This document shows positions 47,880 to 59,596 of a DNA stretch of 64,000 nt, in pieces. The notes beneath the pieces were generated by a model, which did not search any database, was not told where the DNA came from, and worked only from the letters and a program-made list of their open reading frames with translations. The DNA is taken from assembly GCA_947683625.1 (NCBI GenBank), contig CANTUR010000039.1, positions 4,960,001 to 5,024,000 of the forward strand, in the 5' to 3' direction. The position numbers and the translations under genes were made by a program. The first letter of the stretch is position 1, and the number at the start of each line of letters is the position of its first letter. The stretch comes from Mallotus nudiflorus. Its lineage: Eukaryota; Streptophyta; Magnoliopsida; Malpighiales; Euphorbiaceae.

Positions 47880-49250
47880 ATGCTTGCTAGAAGTACTAGT
47901 GATAATAATTTGAACATTGATCCTGAAATTGATTTAACTATATGTGCTTTATGCAGGGAATAATGGCAAATAAGAGAGAACCAACATAATTTGAATAACA
48001 TGGCTTACCCGAAAAGGAGAATGTTAGGGGATTTTGCAATGCCTGACATCTTAGGAAGTTTTAGAGGGATTGTGGCTCTAGCTATTGCTAACAACAATTT
48101 TAAGATCAAGCCAAGTATCATCCAAATGGTGCAAAATAATGAGTTTGGAGGTTTACAAGGAGAAGATCCTTATGCCCACAAATTAACTTTCCTTAATATG
48201 TGTGCGACTTTCAAGATTAATGATGTAACGGATGAAGCAATCAGGCTTAGACTCTTCCCATTTTTAGTTAGGGATAACACACAACTTTGGCTTGCTAGTT
48301 TGCCAAATGAATCAACCACAACATGGGATCATTTAAAGCAAGCAAGTTTGCACAAATATTTTCCACCACATAAAATGGCCAAGTTTCACAATGAGATCAG
48401 TACTGTCAAGGAAAATGGAAGTGAGACAATCTATTTAGCTTGGGAGAGATTCAAAGAACTCCAAAGGCAATGTCCACATCATGGCTTGCCAGAATGGATG
48501 ATTCATTAAATTTTCTACAATGGGTTGATGGATGAAAACTAAAATTTTATGAATGCAGCAACTGGTGGAAAATGGATGGATAAAATGGCTAAAGAAGCCA
48601 TTACTTTGCTTGAAGAACTTGCATCTCAAGGATACATGGGTGATGAAACAACTATGGCAAAAGCAAGGGGAGTTTTGGAGCTTGACACAATTAAAATGTT
48701 GAATACAAAGGTGGATGCTCTTACCAATTTGGTAAGTAGAAATCAAATTAATTCTTTAGAAAGTACTAATGTTATTTGTGAGTCTTATGGAGGATCTCAT
48801 TCATATTCTTAATGTAATTTAAGTACAAATGAGGATGTGAACTACATGTAAGGGGGCTTTAACCAAAGAATGGGGCTGAATTCTAGCACTTAGAACCCTC
48901 AATGGAGGAACCATCCTGGTTTCTCCTAGTTAAACCCATCCTTTCAATTAAACCCTCTATATAGCCCAAATACCAAACCTTAAAACCCACCGGGATTTTC
49001 CATGAAACAACAAACCTTTAATCCTACCTATCCTAAACCTACTCTTCAAAATCTCATGGAGCAATTTGTCAACCAATAAATGTCCATACATAAACTAAAT
49101 AACGAGCAATTTAAGTAGCTAAACTCTAAACTTTAGAAGCTTGCTACTTATAATCGTATCCTTGAAACCCAAATTGCCCAACAAGCCTCTTCCTTTAAGA
49201 CTAAACCTTTGGGAAAGCTTCCTATCCAACCAGAGTATGTATAAAAAGAG
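47880..49250 (+). pseudogene. Athila-like gag, element G1
   Basis: The frame opens at ATG 47,880 and is shared with protease and RT downstream. The body (47,991-48,506) contains ASLHKYFPPHKMAKFHNEIS and ERFKELQRQCPHHGLP, the retrotransposon gag signature. It continues past a stop with FYNGLMDE and AATGGKWMDKMAKEAITLLE. A degenerate zinc knuckle near 48,775 (CESYGGSHSYS, stop, C) has lost one Cys. A run of stops follows in the proline-rich tail. All recognisable pieces stay in one frame. Confidence 0.85.
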
Positions 49251-49268
49251 TCTTGTCAAGTAATTACC

Positions 49269-51536
49269 TTGCATAGTGGTAAGGAGGTTGAAAAGGATTT
49301 CATTAAGAAAAAAATAGTGGTTGTTGATGATGGTGGGGTAGAAATTGAGCAAGTGGATTTTAGAAGTAAAGATGATGATGAGTTTGCAATGAAATGTAAT
49401 AAGGAAGATGCTATACCATCGAAGAATGATGAACTAAGGGTAGATGTTAAAACTCTTCATTTTCCTCAAAGGTTCATAAGGTGTAAGTTAGATAAATAGT
49501 TTGGAAAATTCCTTGATTATTGGAAGGAAATTACTATCACCATACCATTCGTGGATGCCATTAAACATATACCAACATGGGGTAAATTTTTGAAGGATAT
49601 TATTAGCTATAAGAGCAAGCTTGAAGATTATGGCTTAGTATCTCTTGTTGAAGAATCCAAGGCTATATACTCCAAGTCTCCACTAAAGCTTAAGGATCTT
49701 GGTTCATTTATAGATCCTTGTACAATTGGAGGTACGCATTTTGATAAAGCTTTATATGATATTAGTGCAAGTGTTAGCGTTATGCCTTACTCTATTTACA
49801 AAAGGCTCAATTTAGATGAGCTTAAGCCTACTAATATGTGTCTTTCCATGGAGAACAAATTTGTCATATATTTACTTGGCATTCTAGAAAATGTGCCAAT
49901 ACAAATGGGGAAGTTTATAATACCATATGACCTTATTATGTTGAAAATAGAGGAAGATCTTGAGATCCCAATTTTGTTTGGAAGACCATTTTTTATGATA
50001 GCAAGAGCAATTATTGATATGAAGAGAGAAAATATCACATTAGAGGTGGATAATGAATGTATGGAATTTGATGTGCTAAAAATCATGAAGTCAACACTAC
50101 TAGAATTGACTAGTAGAATTGATTCCATTGATGTTATTGATGGATGCATTAAAGAAGTAATTCATGAATGTTTGAGGCAAGATTCTATGGAGCCATACGG
50201 AATGCAAGAAGTTAATGAGAAAATTTTAGAGGTAACTCTATATCAATTTTCCCGTAGGACATCAAGATTTGATCCTTTAAGTAGAGAGGATGATCCAAAA
50301 GATACTACATGAAGTGAAGAAGTTAAGATGGAGCTCAAGCCCCTACTATTAATCCTAAGATATGCATTTCTTGACTCTAACCTTAAATTTCCTTTTATTG
50401 TTAATTCATCTTTACTTAGTGATAATGTTGTTGCCTTACGTGATGAGTTGCTTAATCATAAAAATGCCATTGGTTATTCTATAAATGATTTGAAGGGTAT
50501 TGGTCCTAATGTATGTATGCATAGAATTCTTTATAAGGACCATGCTAAGTCTTCTATTGAAGGTCAGAGGCAGTTGAACCCCACTCTCAAAAAAGTGGTG
50601 AGAAAAAAGGTAACTAAGTTTCTTGATAATGGAATCATATATTCCCTTAGTGATAGTAAATGGGTAAGCCTTGTTCAGGTTGTACCAAAGAAGGGAGGCT
50701 TAACTGTTATTAGGAATGAATCTAATGATCTCATACCTACTAGAACTGTCACGAGATGGCGTATGTGTATTGACTATATGAAATTAAATAAAGCAACTAG
50801 GAAGGACCATTTCCTATTGCCTTTTATTGACCAAGTCCTTAAGAGTCTAGCCAACTTTTCTTATTTTTGTTATTTGGATGGACTAAGTGGTTTTTACTAA
50901 ATTCCTATTCATCTTGAGGATCAAGCTAAAACCACCTTTACATGTTCATATGGTAATTTTGCTTTTAGGTATATTCCTTTTGGTTTATTTAATGCACCTG
51001 CAACTTTCCAAAGATGCATGTTTTCAATATTTAGTAATTTGCTTAATGATTGTGTAGAAGTTTTTATGGACGACTTCAGTGTTTATGGTACTGATTTTCC
51101 AATTTCCTAGACAATCTACCTAAAGTTCTTAATAGGTGTATTGAACATGGATTGATTTTGAATTAGGAAAAATGTCACTTTATGGCACAAAAGGGAATCG
51201 TTCTTGGTCATTAATTTTCAAAGAGGGGCATTGAAGTTAATAAAGCAAAAATAGAAGTAACTAAAAATTTTCCACCTCTAAAGAGTGTTAAAGATATAAG
51301 AAGCTTCCTTAGACATGCATGTTTCTATAAAAGATTTATCAAAGACTTCTCTAAGATAGTAAAGCCATTGTGTAGGTTACTTGTTAAAGATGTTATTTTT
51401 GAGTTTGATGACACGTGCCTTGATGCATTTGCAACTTTGAAAAGAGCTCTTATTTCTACACTTGCCTTGCAACCACCTAATTGGGAGCAGCCATTTGAAA
51501 TAATGTGTGATGCTAGTAACTTTGTGGTGGGGCCTA
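49269..51536 (+). pseudogene. Athila-like protease, RT and start of RNase H, element G1
   Basis: Protease (49,551-50,312) shows DISASVSVMPYSIYKRLNL, with the catalytic Asp at 49,758 but Ser in place of the usual Gly, and LFGRPF. RT starts at 50,328, with MCIDYMKLNKATRKDHF and LPFIDQVLKSL. After a stop near 50,898 it continues with YIPFGLFNAPATFQRC and catalytic FMDD at 51,063-51,074. A frameshift near 51,095 moves the rest to another frame (KNFPPLKSVKDIRSFL). RNase H begins at CDASNFVVG and is cut at 51,536 by the LTR of element E. Confidence 0.88.
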
Positions 51537-53545
51537 TATAGATGGTGGGGTTTAGCACACATCCAAGATTTTAGAAACTGCAACATTGTTTAGGCTTAGG
51601 GCCTTAGGGAACACACTACTATGCCATAAAATCATAGCGTGGAGAAGAGGAGTCACTACCTAGGGTAATAACTAGGATAATTCGATTGGTGGTACTCGAT
51701 TCTCTAAAAGAAAGTTAGCATCACAATAGGAGATTCTGGTAATGGAATACTAACTTCTCTTAGTCTTGTGTTCATTTAGAATTACTTTATAAATTATTAC
51801 TTCATTCTCTAATTACATGCAATTTTATTAAATCCTATTTGAACATCCATCTAACCCTAAGGCATATAGTCAATAAAATCACACATAAAGATGCATTCAA
51901 GTGCATCATCCCTAAGTCTAAACTAGGTTTAATTTTAATGAAAGTTAGCTAGATTTACATTTTTTATTTACAAATGAAATGGACTAAAGGTGGGCCTACA
52001 TTTTAATTAGTAAGCTTAAGTCTATTTGTTTCGATTATCTATAGGGAATGGGCTTAAGTCTGCAAAATTTTAAAGGAAAAGTTGAATTAGTGGGCTTAAG
52101 TCTAACTTGATTTTATTTTAAGTGAAATGTGGGTTTAAGTCTATTTGTTTTAAAAGTAATGAATTTAAATGGGCTGAGCTAAATCTAAATAATTTTTAAT
52201 TAACTAAAAATGGGCTGAAAGTCTAATTAACCTAAAATGGGCCTACATTGGTTTTAATTAATTAATTAAACTAAACCATTTATAAACCTATTTTATATGA
52301 ATTGGACCTAATCGTGGGCTTGGGGGCCAAAAAAGATAAAAACATAAAAAAACAAGCCCAAAACAAATAAAAACACAAAAAAAAAGATCAACCATACATT
52401 TTAGTGATTTTTTTTTAAAATCCTATATCAATTTCATGAGACTCTAACTTTAATCTACTGCCATCAATGACTTTATAAGGGTTTACCATGTGAAACCCTA
52501 ATTACTAATCAATTTTAATAACATGAAAGTAAATAATTAATATTCCCACTATTGGGGTTATTACAATTCATACGGTGCAGAAAATTAAAAGAAAATTAAT
52601 TACAACCCAAAACTAAAACAAATTATAAGAACGAAAAAAAATCATAAATCCTAAATCCTACAAGAGTTTTACATATCATAATCCATGGCATTCCATGGAT
52701 TCTTCAATGTAATCACTATCAAAATCTCATTTCACCAACCTCACCTCCAAAACATCATAGAATATAAAAAAAAAAGTAATAAATAAATAAAAAATAAAGA
52801 AAAAAAAGAAAAAAAAAGAAAATAGAAGAGTAGAAGATGTTGTGCAAATGCTATTTGAATGCCCCTCAAATTGAGATTGTCACCATTTTGAGAATTGATT
52901 ATACGTTTATTGATTTCTGGACTATTAAAAACAAAAGAGCGTGTTTTTTTTATGCAATGAAGAAAACTCTTTTTTTTTATGATTTTTTTAGGGTTTCTAT
53001 GCAGTCAGGAGCCGGTCCTTCACTTATGTAGTCTCTAGCTTTTTAAAGTAGAGACCTGCGAGCTGACTTCCTTCATTCCAAGAACAGACGCTATCTCTTA
53101 ATTTTTCAAAATATTTACACATTTTGAACACGTAAAACCATAATTATCTTTTAAGAAAATATTTAGAATTAATTTTCAATCAATATGTGAATGAAAAAAT
53201 ACTAAAAATTAATCGAATATACTAAAAAACTGAAAACATTTTGTAATGTCGATTGGCATTTTGCTAATGCTAATCAACATTAGGCAAATGCTAGTCGACA
53301 TTAGCTAAATACCGATCAACAATAGCTAAATGCCGACTGGCAGTTTGTTTATGCAGTGCTAAAAAATTAAAAATAAAAAAAACACTTATAAAATCTCGAT
53401 TTTGCAATTGGGTCCAAAAAACACTACAATTTAGTCCTTGAAATCTCAAATTTCAATGTTAGAGATCAATTTCTCAATTAATTTTTTAATCATAAGGGCT
53501 TTCATCATACTATGCATAATTATATAGTGAAATTAGGTGCTTACA
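51537..53545 (-). repeat. 3' LTR of minus-strand Tat-like element E
   Basis: About 2.0 kb. On the minus strand it starts TGTAAGCACCTAATTTC right after a purine run and ends near CCCCACCATCTATA inside the G1 RNase H. Its last ~490 bases match 226-715. It contains five GGGCTTAAGTCT-like words (about 52,015-52,250) and a 21-bp minisatellite (53,247-53,347). The left edge is good to a few bases only. Confidence 0.7.
53247..53347. repeat. 21-bp GTCGA minisatellite in LTR E
   Basis: About five copies of a unit like TAGTCGACATTAGCTAAATAC. Some members differ by C/T at CG sites. Similar words (ATGCCGATCGGTAAAAGTCG) reappear at about 55,230. Confidence 0.75.
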
Positions 53546-53561
53546 GTTGCCCCCCCTTTGT
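53546..53561 (-). other. Polypurine tract of element E
   Basis: AAAGGGGGGGCAAC on the minus strand directly precedes the LTR start TGTAAGCACC. This marks the adjacent LTR as the 3' LTR of an element extending to the right. Confidence 0.75.
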
Positions 53562-53689
53562 CACTGTTTGTTTGACAAATTGCTAAAAAGTAGTAGAAGC
53601 ACACAATTTTGAAAGAAAGAACTAGGATACCTAGTTGTATCATAATTGATAGATTGATGCTTAAATTGTTATGCAATTTTAAGTGAATG

Positions 53690-54210
53690 TAATATTTATC
53701 AAGTCTCACTATATTTCCTGTAAAATGTCTAATGAACTTTATGCAAATGAGTTTCGCTATATTCCTTATGAGACATTTATCGATAACGAATTGAAAGTTT
53801 ATTATAGTTCATATGGAATGTCTAGTAATGATGAATTGAAAATCTGCTATAGTTCTTATGGAACGTCTAGCAATAATGAATTTCGTTATATTCCTTATGG
53901 GACATTTAATGATGCACACTATATTCCTTGTATGAGTTTCATTATATTTTCTATGGGACATCTAACGATGTACATTATATTCCCTATAAGACGTCTAGTG
54001 ATAATGAGTTTTGTTATATTCCCTGTGGGATGTCTAATGATATACACTATATTTCCTATAGGACGTTTAGTGATAATGAGTTTCGTTATATTCCCTATGG
54101 GACGTCTAATGAAATGTATGCCATGAAGCTTACTATATTCCCTATGGGATGTCTAGAAAGAATGAATTTTGTTATATTCCCTATGGGACGTCTAATGATG
54201 ATTTTTCAAA
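53690..54210. repeat. 33+39-bp minisatellite of element E
   Basis: Tandem units centred on TATATTCCCTATGGGACGTCTAATGA alternate between 39-base and 33-base forms, giving a 72-bp higher-order period in the middle of the array. It lies between the antisense PMD gene and the 3' LTR, the same slot as the cassettes in units 1 and 2. Overlapping 147- and 99-codon frames here are repeat artefacts. Confidence 0.8.
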
Positions 54211-54806
54211 AAAAAAAAAAGTTGTAACTACAGTGTAGCTACTAGCAAAAGTGCAACATTTAAATTTGCTATAGATCTCACAGAATGTCTAGCAAATTAT
54301 AAATTTAACAACTTATTTCATAACTACTATGCAACACATAACATAGGGAAGGTTATGACTATTGTGTAGTACATAACATAATTATATGCATCATATGAAT
54401 TTTAAATCCTTTGATTGAAATAATGCATGTAAAATGCAAAAATTGAATTCTATATTTACATTATGTATCATGCATTTAATTGAGAATCCATAATAAATAC
54501 AGATGAATGTATGCTATTAATGATTAATGATGTGGATTTTGATGAATTAATTAGGAACTAGTTCCTAATTAAAATGCAATTATGGATTGGATTGCAAAGA
54601 AATAACTTGAATTTAAATGGAAGCATATCGAAAGGACTAAAATGGACATTTTGTATTTTATTTTTTACTTCCCTTTTTGCATATCTCAGTCATTCATCAT
54701 TTCTTTTCTTTTTCTTTTCTTTTCTTTTTCTTTTCTTTCCTTACAGTGATTTTCATTTCTTGATTTCTTAATTATTTAACATCCAATCTACAATCTATTA
54801 GATCCT

Positions 54807-57494
54807 ATGGCTGACCCACAACACAGAGTATGTAGGAGAGTAAACATTCCAGCAGACCTAGCCATTCAACCTCTTTGTTTTCCTCAGAACAACCTCAAAC
54901 TTAAAAAAGGCCCTTTTATTCTTCCTTTGACTTACTTACACCTTTATGGTTGTACAGATGTTGGTAATGAGGTAACATTTCCTCATTTCTGCTTATTCTT
55001 GTAAAAAAAACTATCTATAAAGCTAGTAGTCAGAATAAATTTTAGAATGCAAACTAATATGCACATTATTCAAACTAGATTATAAATTGATAAAAATAAT
55101 GCATGAAAACTCTTGTCACATAGTATTTTGGCTTTGGGTATACTGTATAACTGATCAAATATGCGAAAAATAGTGTCAAAAGGTCAAAATTTAGACTGTA
55201 TGAAAAGTTAGATTGACATTTGTTCAAATGCCGATCGGTAAAAGTCGATTAGTATTTCTTCATGTCGATCTCCTTTTCCAATTTTATAATTTTATAATTA
55301 TTTAATTAATATGTCAATTAATTAATTAATTCAATTTTGTTTATTTTTTTATTATGTTTCTTGAATCCTTGAATTTCTTCTAGCGAGCAATGAAATTCAC
55401 AGCCTATTTTTACATAGTCCAAGAATTTTTTCACGAGCTGCCAAATAACATAGCACAACTGATATGGGATTTTGGGTTTGGACATTTCATTGCTATGCTT
55501 CCTTTAGCTTGAGGCAAGTCTGATAATTATTCTTTATTTGATCTTATTGAATGGTGGATGGACACTACCCATACTTTCCACACCAGTGTAGGTGAGCTGA
55601 CTATTTTGCCTATGAGTTTTTCCATGATCACTAGGATTACTGTCAGAGGGACTCCCATTTCCTTCGATATCGGTTACTATAGTCTCCCTAAGCATATGAA
55701 GAGTCAGTATATGCAAGATTTGATTGGGTTCACTCCAACGTGGAAGAATCAAAAGAATGTTTTTCTTTCATCATTGGTTGAGGGATTTAGATGCCTTCCT
55801 ACCACCACTCCTCATTAGATTGCTCATAAGGCGAGGTGTCTCCTTATGATACTGTTGGGTACAACCCTTTTTTGTGAGACCGGTCATGAGGTTAGTTTTG
55901 CTCTGCTTGGCCCACTCCATGACTTGGATCGAGTTGCCATACTTGACTGGGGATTTGTTGCACTTGCTTATCTTTACTATAGATTAGACACTATTTGTAG
56001 AGGTGTTGTTACAATGTATGACTTTTGGCATGTCTTGCATGTACATCATCTTTTCTATATTTGTCACCATCCCTACTTTCTGTATGACTTGCTAATTTAT
56101 TTATTTTTCTCTTTCATATTTAGAGTATAAAGATCAGGTTGATTAGGGGCTTTGATGCTATCAGTTCTAATGAGGGTCTTCCTTTAATGCAGAGATGGGG
56201 CTCTTCCCGTTTAGCTAGTGTTAAGAACACTATTCAAATCTATCATAATTAACTGAACACTATTGAGTGGTACTTGATAAAAAGCAAATTCATTGGTAAT
56301 TCATCATTTAATGGAAATAAAAATTAATTAACATGATCTTGAAGATTAATTCTAATTGGTTGGTGGGAGCTGATAATGTCCAGAGATATGACTTTATGGC
56401 TAGTATAGTACAACTTGAGTCTATGAGGGTTTTACTCCTTGGATATGGTTGTCGGATGTGGTATTTAGGAGAGCGAGTGCATCGCTGGTCTTCCAGACCT
56501 TCTTGACGTTGTATTCCATCCAATATCCCTTCTTCTATATTATGCATTTCTCATTTGATAGGTTTAGAGCTAACAAAGGCACTTCAAGGATATGATGCTT
56601 TGACCTTCCTCGAGCGATCATGAGATTACCAACAATTCATTAATGAGCATCTCTTGGAGTAGATTCCTATTGATCGAGCTGAGGTAATCTCTAATAATTT
56701 CTTTTGTTCTTTTTTGGAATTCATGCTTTATTCATTCTTTATTCTCAGCTTGAGGAGATTGAATCTCCTATTGATGAGGTGATGGAGGAGGAGACTAAGA
56801 CTGCTCTAGGACTGAGACCATTCTTGAGTTTGAAATTGTTCCTGTTGATGATATTGCTCCTTATTTTGAGGGTCCTAGGTCCATTCCTAGCCATGCACAT
56901 TCTACTCAGCATATTGGAACTAGTCACAATAGGGCCTTTACTGGTGTTATCCTTGGTGATGTTTCTCCCATATAGGTCTATGTTCTACTAGGCTCCTACT
57001 CTTCAGACTCCCGTTGAGTAGTAGATGCATTTCGATAAGGCTCAGCTTCCTAGTTTTTCCCCTATGAATACTTCTCATGTGAGTCCATTTGATTTATTTC
57101 CTGCATCAATCTATATACTTGATATTGACATTAATAAAACTTTTACAAAATAGATTCCCTTGATACAGGCAGAGTACCTGTATGGACTTGCCTCGACTCA
57201 GAGATTATTCACTATACAGGTTATAGATAGTTAGAGGGTAAGAATATACATTGGGAGTGAAAATGTATGCATGTTATGTATGAAATGCACATGACTTGTT
57301 ATTTCCTATATGTACAGAGCTACTCTAGTGATATGCAGAGTGAGATCGAGATGCTTCACCGACAGCTTACAGGTTCAGGCATTGATCCTCACAGCATTGG
57401 GACTTTATCTATCAGACCTTTAGACACCTTTCATCAGGATGATCCCACCAGAGGATGGAGCCCATGGCTAGATTCTAAAGCTCAGGATGATTGA
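54807..57494 (+). pseudogene. Antisense PMD gene of element E, broken
   Basis: Exon 1: 54,807-54,971 (ATG start, 55 codons, GT donor). Exon 2: 55,384-56,040 (219 codons, phase 0) holds the PMD core: IEWWMDTTHTFHTSVGELTI, LGPLHDLDRVAILDWG and LAYLYYRLDTICRGVV. A third exon from about 56,124 has LPLMQRWGSSRLAS and LGERVHRW. Later exons include a frameshift near 56,805. The last exon, about 57,319-57,494, ends DPTRGWSPWLDSKAQDD. Stops at LPLA*GKS and PH*IAH in exon 2, and more later, make it a pseudogene. PMD proteins are linked to transposons and, in MAIN/MAIL1, to silencing; the role of this cargo is unknown. Confidence 0.75.
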
Positions 57495-57831
57495 TCTAGG
57501 CTATTAGACTTTTCTGTTATACTTTTGTGTTTTGAATTCTATACTATTTGTATGCATTATGTTAAACTAGTCTGTGTCTTGATATGAATTCAAATTCCTT
57601 GAATCAAACTTAAGCAAATGGCTAAAGATTTTAAGTAATTATAATAATTATATAATTAAAGTATTTATCCTTTATTAATTATTTATCCTATCCATTTATC
57701 CTTATCATTTATCTACCATCCATTATCTCTATCGATTAGAAGAAACCTAATTCCATCCAAATTTAGCTTCTCCCCTTATAAAAAGCTTAAAAGGGAACTA
57801 GTTTCACTATTCCTTTTTCTTCATTCTCTTC

Positions 57832-58118
57832 ATGACTCAAGCTTCTCTCCAACTGATGAAGAAGTTTCTCAAGAGCCTTAATGGTGATGACTGGAAAAAG
57901 CTTCAACCCTTTCATATCAAACCCTTAAAATCTTTTCAACATCTAAAGATAAATGACAATTTCTTGCATGCTGCTGCAACATTTTAGAGCTTAAAGAATC
58001 ATGTGTTCAGGTTCAATGGTCAAGAGTTGTGTCCTATGATTGAAGAATTTGTTGCCATCCTAGGGTGCTCATTCGACTCTATAGTTGCTATTGCCCTGCC
58101 TGATTTAGGTATGCAATT
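57832..58118 (+). pseudogene. DUF7745-like antisense gene, cut by LTR insertion
   Basis: It opens at ATG 57,832 and reads MTQASLQLMKKFLKSLNG, then, after one stop (57,985), FRFNGQELCPMIEEFVAILG. That segment resembles the plant DUF7745 domain, often found in or near retroelements. It is about 340 bases after the PMD gene, on the same strand. The frame is interrupted at 58,119 by the LTR of element G2, so only the first ~95 codons are seen; the rest should lie beyond the window. The assignment is from pattern memory and is moderately sure. Confidence 0.55.
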
Positions 58119-59472
58119 TGATGAGTGTGAAAAATGCATTTCATTAAGTAGTCTTTGTGTTAGGAAAAATTCAATTTTAGTTAAGTTTTTGTTTCTTTTA
58201 TTTAGTTTTTATTTAGTTGAGTACTTACTACATGTCTTGTGTGTTTATTTATTTTTACATATTAATTGGTTTATTTTTCATTGATTTTTATGTATTTAGG
58301 GAAGTCAAAGGATAATAGAGGAAGGTTATATAGGAACCGTGAGCACTTGAAGCAAGACTAAAAAGCAATGGAGATCAATATGCTGAAATGCTAAAAAAAT
58401 GATGTGCACGACCATGCACATTTTGCACACGGCCGTGTGACCTGGTGATTAGGAAAGTTAGAGTCGAATTTAATTGCTGACTCATAAGGGACAAGATTAA
58501 GATTTCGCATGGCTGTAACCTTAGGGCTGGTAATTAGGGTTTTACAAGAGGGTAGCCACCAGAAACAAGAGGGGGAAGATAATTCTTTTTTTTTATCATC
58601 ACTTTTTGGAGATACAATTTTTCTGAGAGCAGTTTTGAGAAAATAAAGAGTTTTTCTTGCTTATGTTAGTTTGGAGATTGGAGAATAAAAATTGAAGAAC
58701 ATTAAGCTTCCTATTTAACAGGGGTTTATTCTATTTAATTATTTTTATTCGTTCTTCATTTTAATTCAATGATGATGTCTATTTTTTGTTATTATTCTTC
58801 TGTATTTCTGAAAATTAACATGAGCAGCTAAATTCTTAGTTAGGGTTCTTATTACTATTCAACCATGGGCTAATCATAATTAAACCTAAGCCATTAACCT
58901 AGATCCTTTGGTTGTTGTTGAACTTAATGTCTTCTTAGGATTGATCACCCTTTGATTGAATATACACAATAAAACTTGATTGAGAGATGGGTTGTATTGG
59001 ATTTAAACAATAACCTATTAGATGCTTTCTTAGTTGAGAAACACTTAAGCAACTAATATTGATTAAGGGTTGGTGCTTAAACCGGGTTAACCGAACACTT
59101 AGTAGGCGAGAGCTTTAAATCTAAGAACGTCAATTTACTTGGTTAATCATAGGGTTGTCTTAGGAGGAAAGCCTATGATTCTAGGAAAACCCTCAAATTG
59201 GATTAAGGTTAGGTATGGCTTAGCAGTAAATTGATTTTAAATAAAGGTTGAATTGGTAACAAGAACCCTAGCTCTCTGAAGTGATTGTTATTTCATTGTG
59301 ATTTTTTTTTGTGTTTTGTCTTAGTTTAATTTTTTAGTTTAATTAAAAATACCCTTTTTTATTGTTTAAACAAACAAACATAACTAGTATCACTGTAGTC
59401 AATCTGTAATCTCTATGGGATCGATATTTAATTACTACTTGTATGAATCCATATACTTATGGAAATCCATCA
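58119..59472 (+). repeat. 5' LTR of Athila-like element G2
   Basis: It starts TGATGAGTGTGAAAAATGC, a typical Athila-type LTR start, and ends CCATCA shortly before the PBS, giving 1,354 bases. U3 holds CACGACCATGCACATTTTGC and CACACGGCCGTGTG. The flanking CAATT (58,114-58,118) would be one TSD copy; the other lies outside the window. Confidence 0.75.
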
Positions 59473-59478
59473 AGTTTT

Positions 59479-59496
59479 TGGAGCCATTGCCGGGGA
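59479..59496 (+). other. Primer-binding site of element G2
   Basis: TGGAGCCATTGCCGGGGA follows CAAGTTTT after the LTR end. It differs from the common Athila-type TGGCGCCGTTGCCGGGGA at two positions. Confidence 0.88.
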
Positions 59497-59596
59497 TTGC
59501 CAAGTTGATATTGTTGAGAATTTTGTGTTGTTTGATTTAGACGTTATTTTTTTTACTTTTGTTATTTTTTGGTTTTACAGGAACTCTTATTGTTGC

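Noticed and set aside
52837..53031. 64-codon open frame in LTR E
   Set aside because: It is inside an LTR with no conserved domain and is probably a chance frame in AT-rich DNA.
53683..54227. Overlapping 147- and 99-codon frames rich in Tyr, Ile and Pro
   Set aside because: These are the translation of the 33+39-bp minisatellite in two frames, not a gene.
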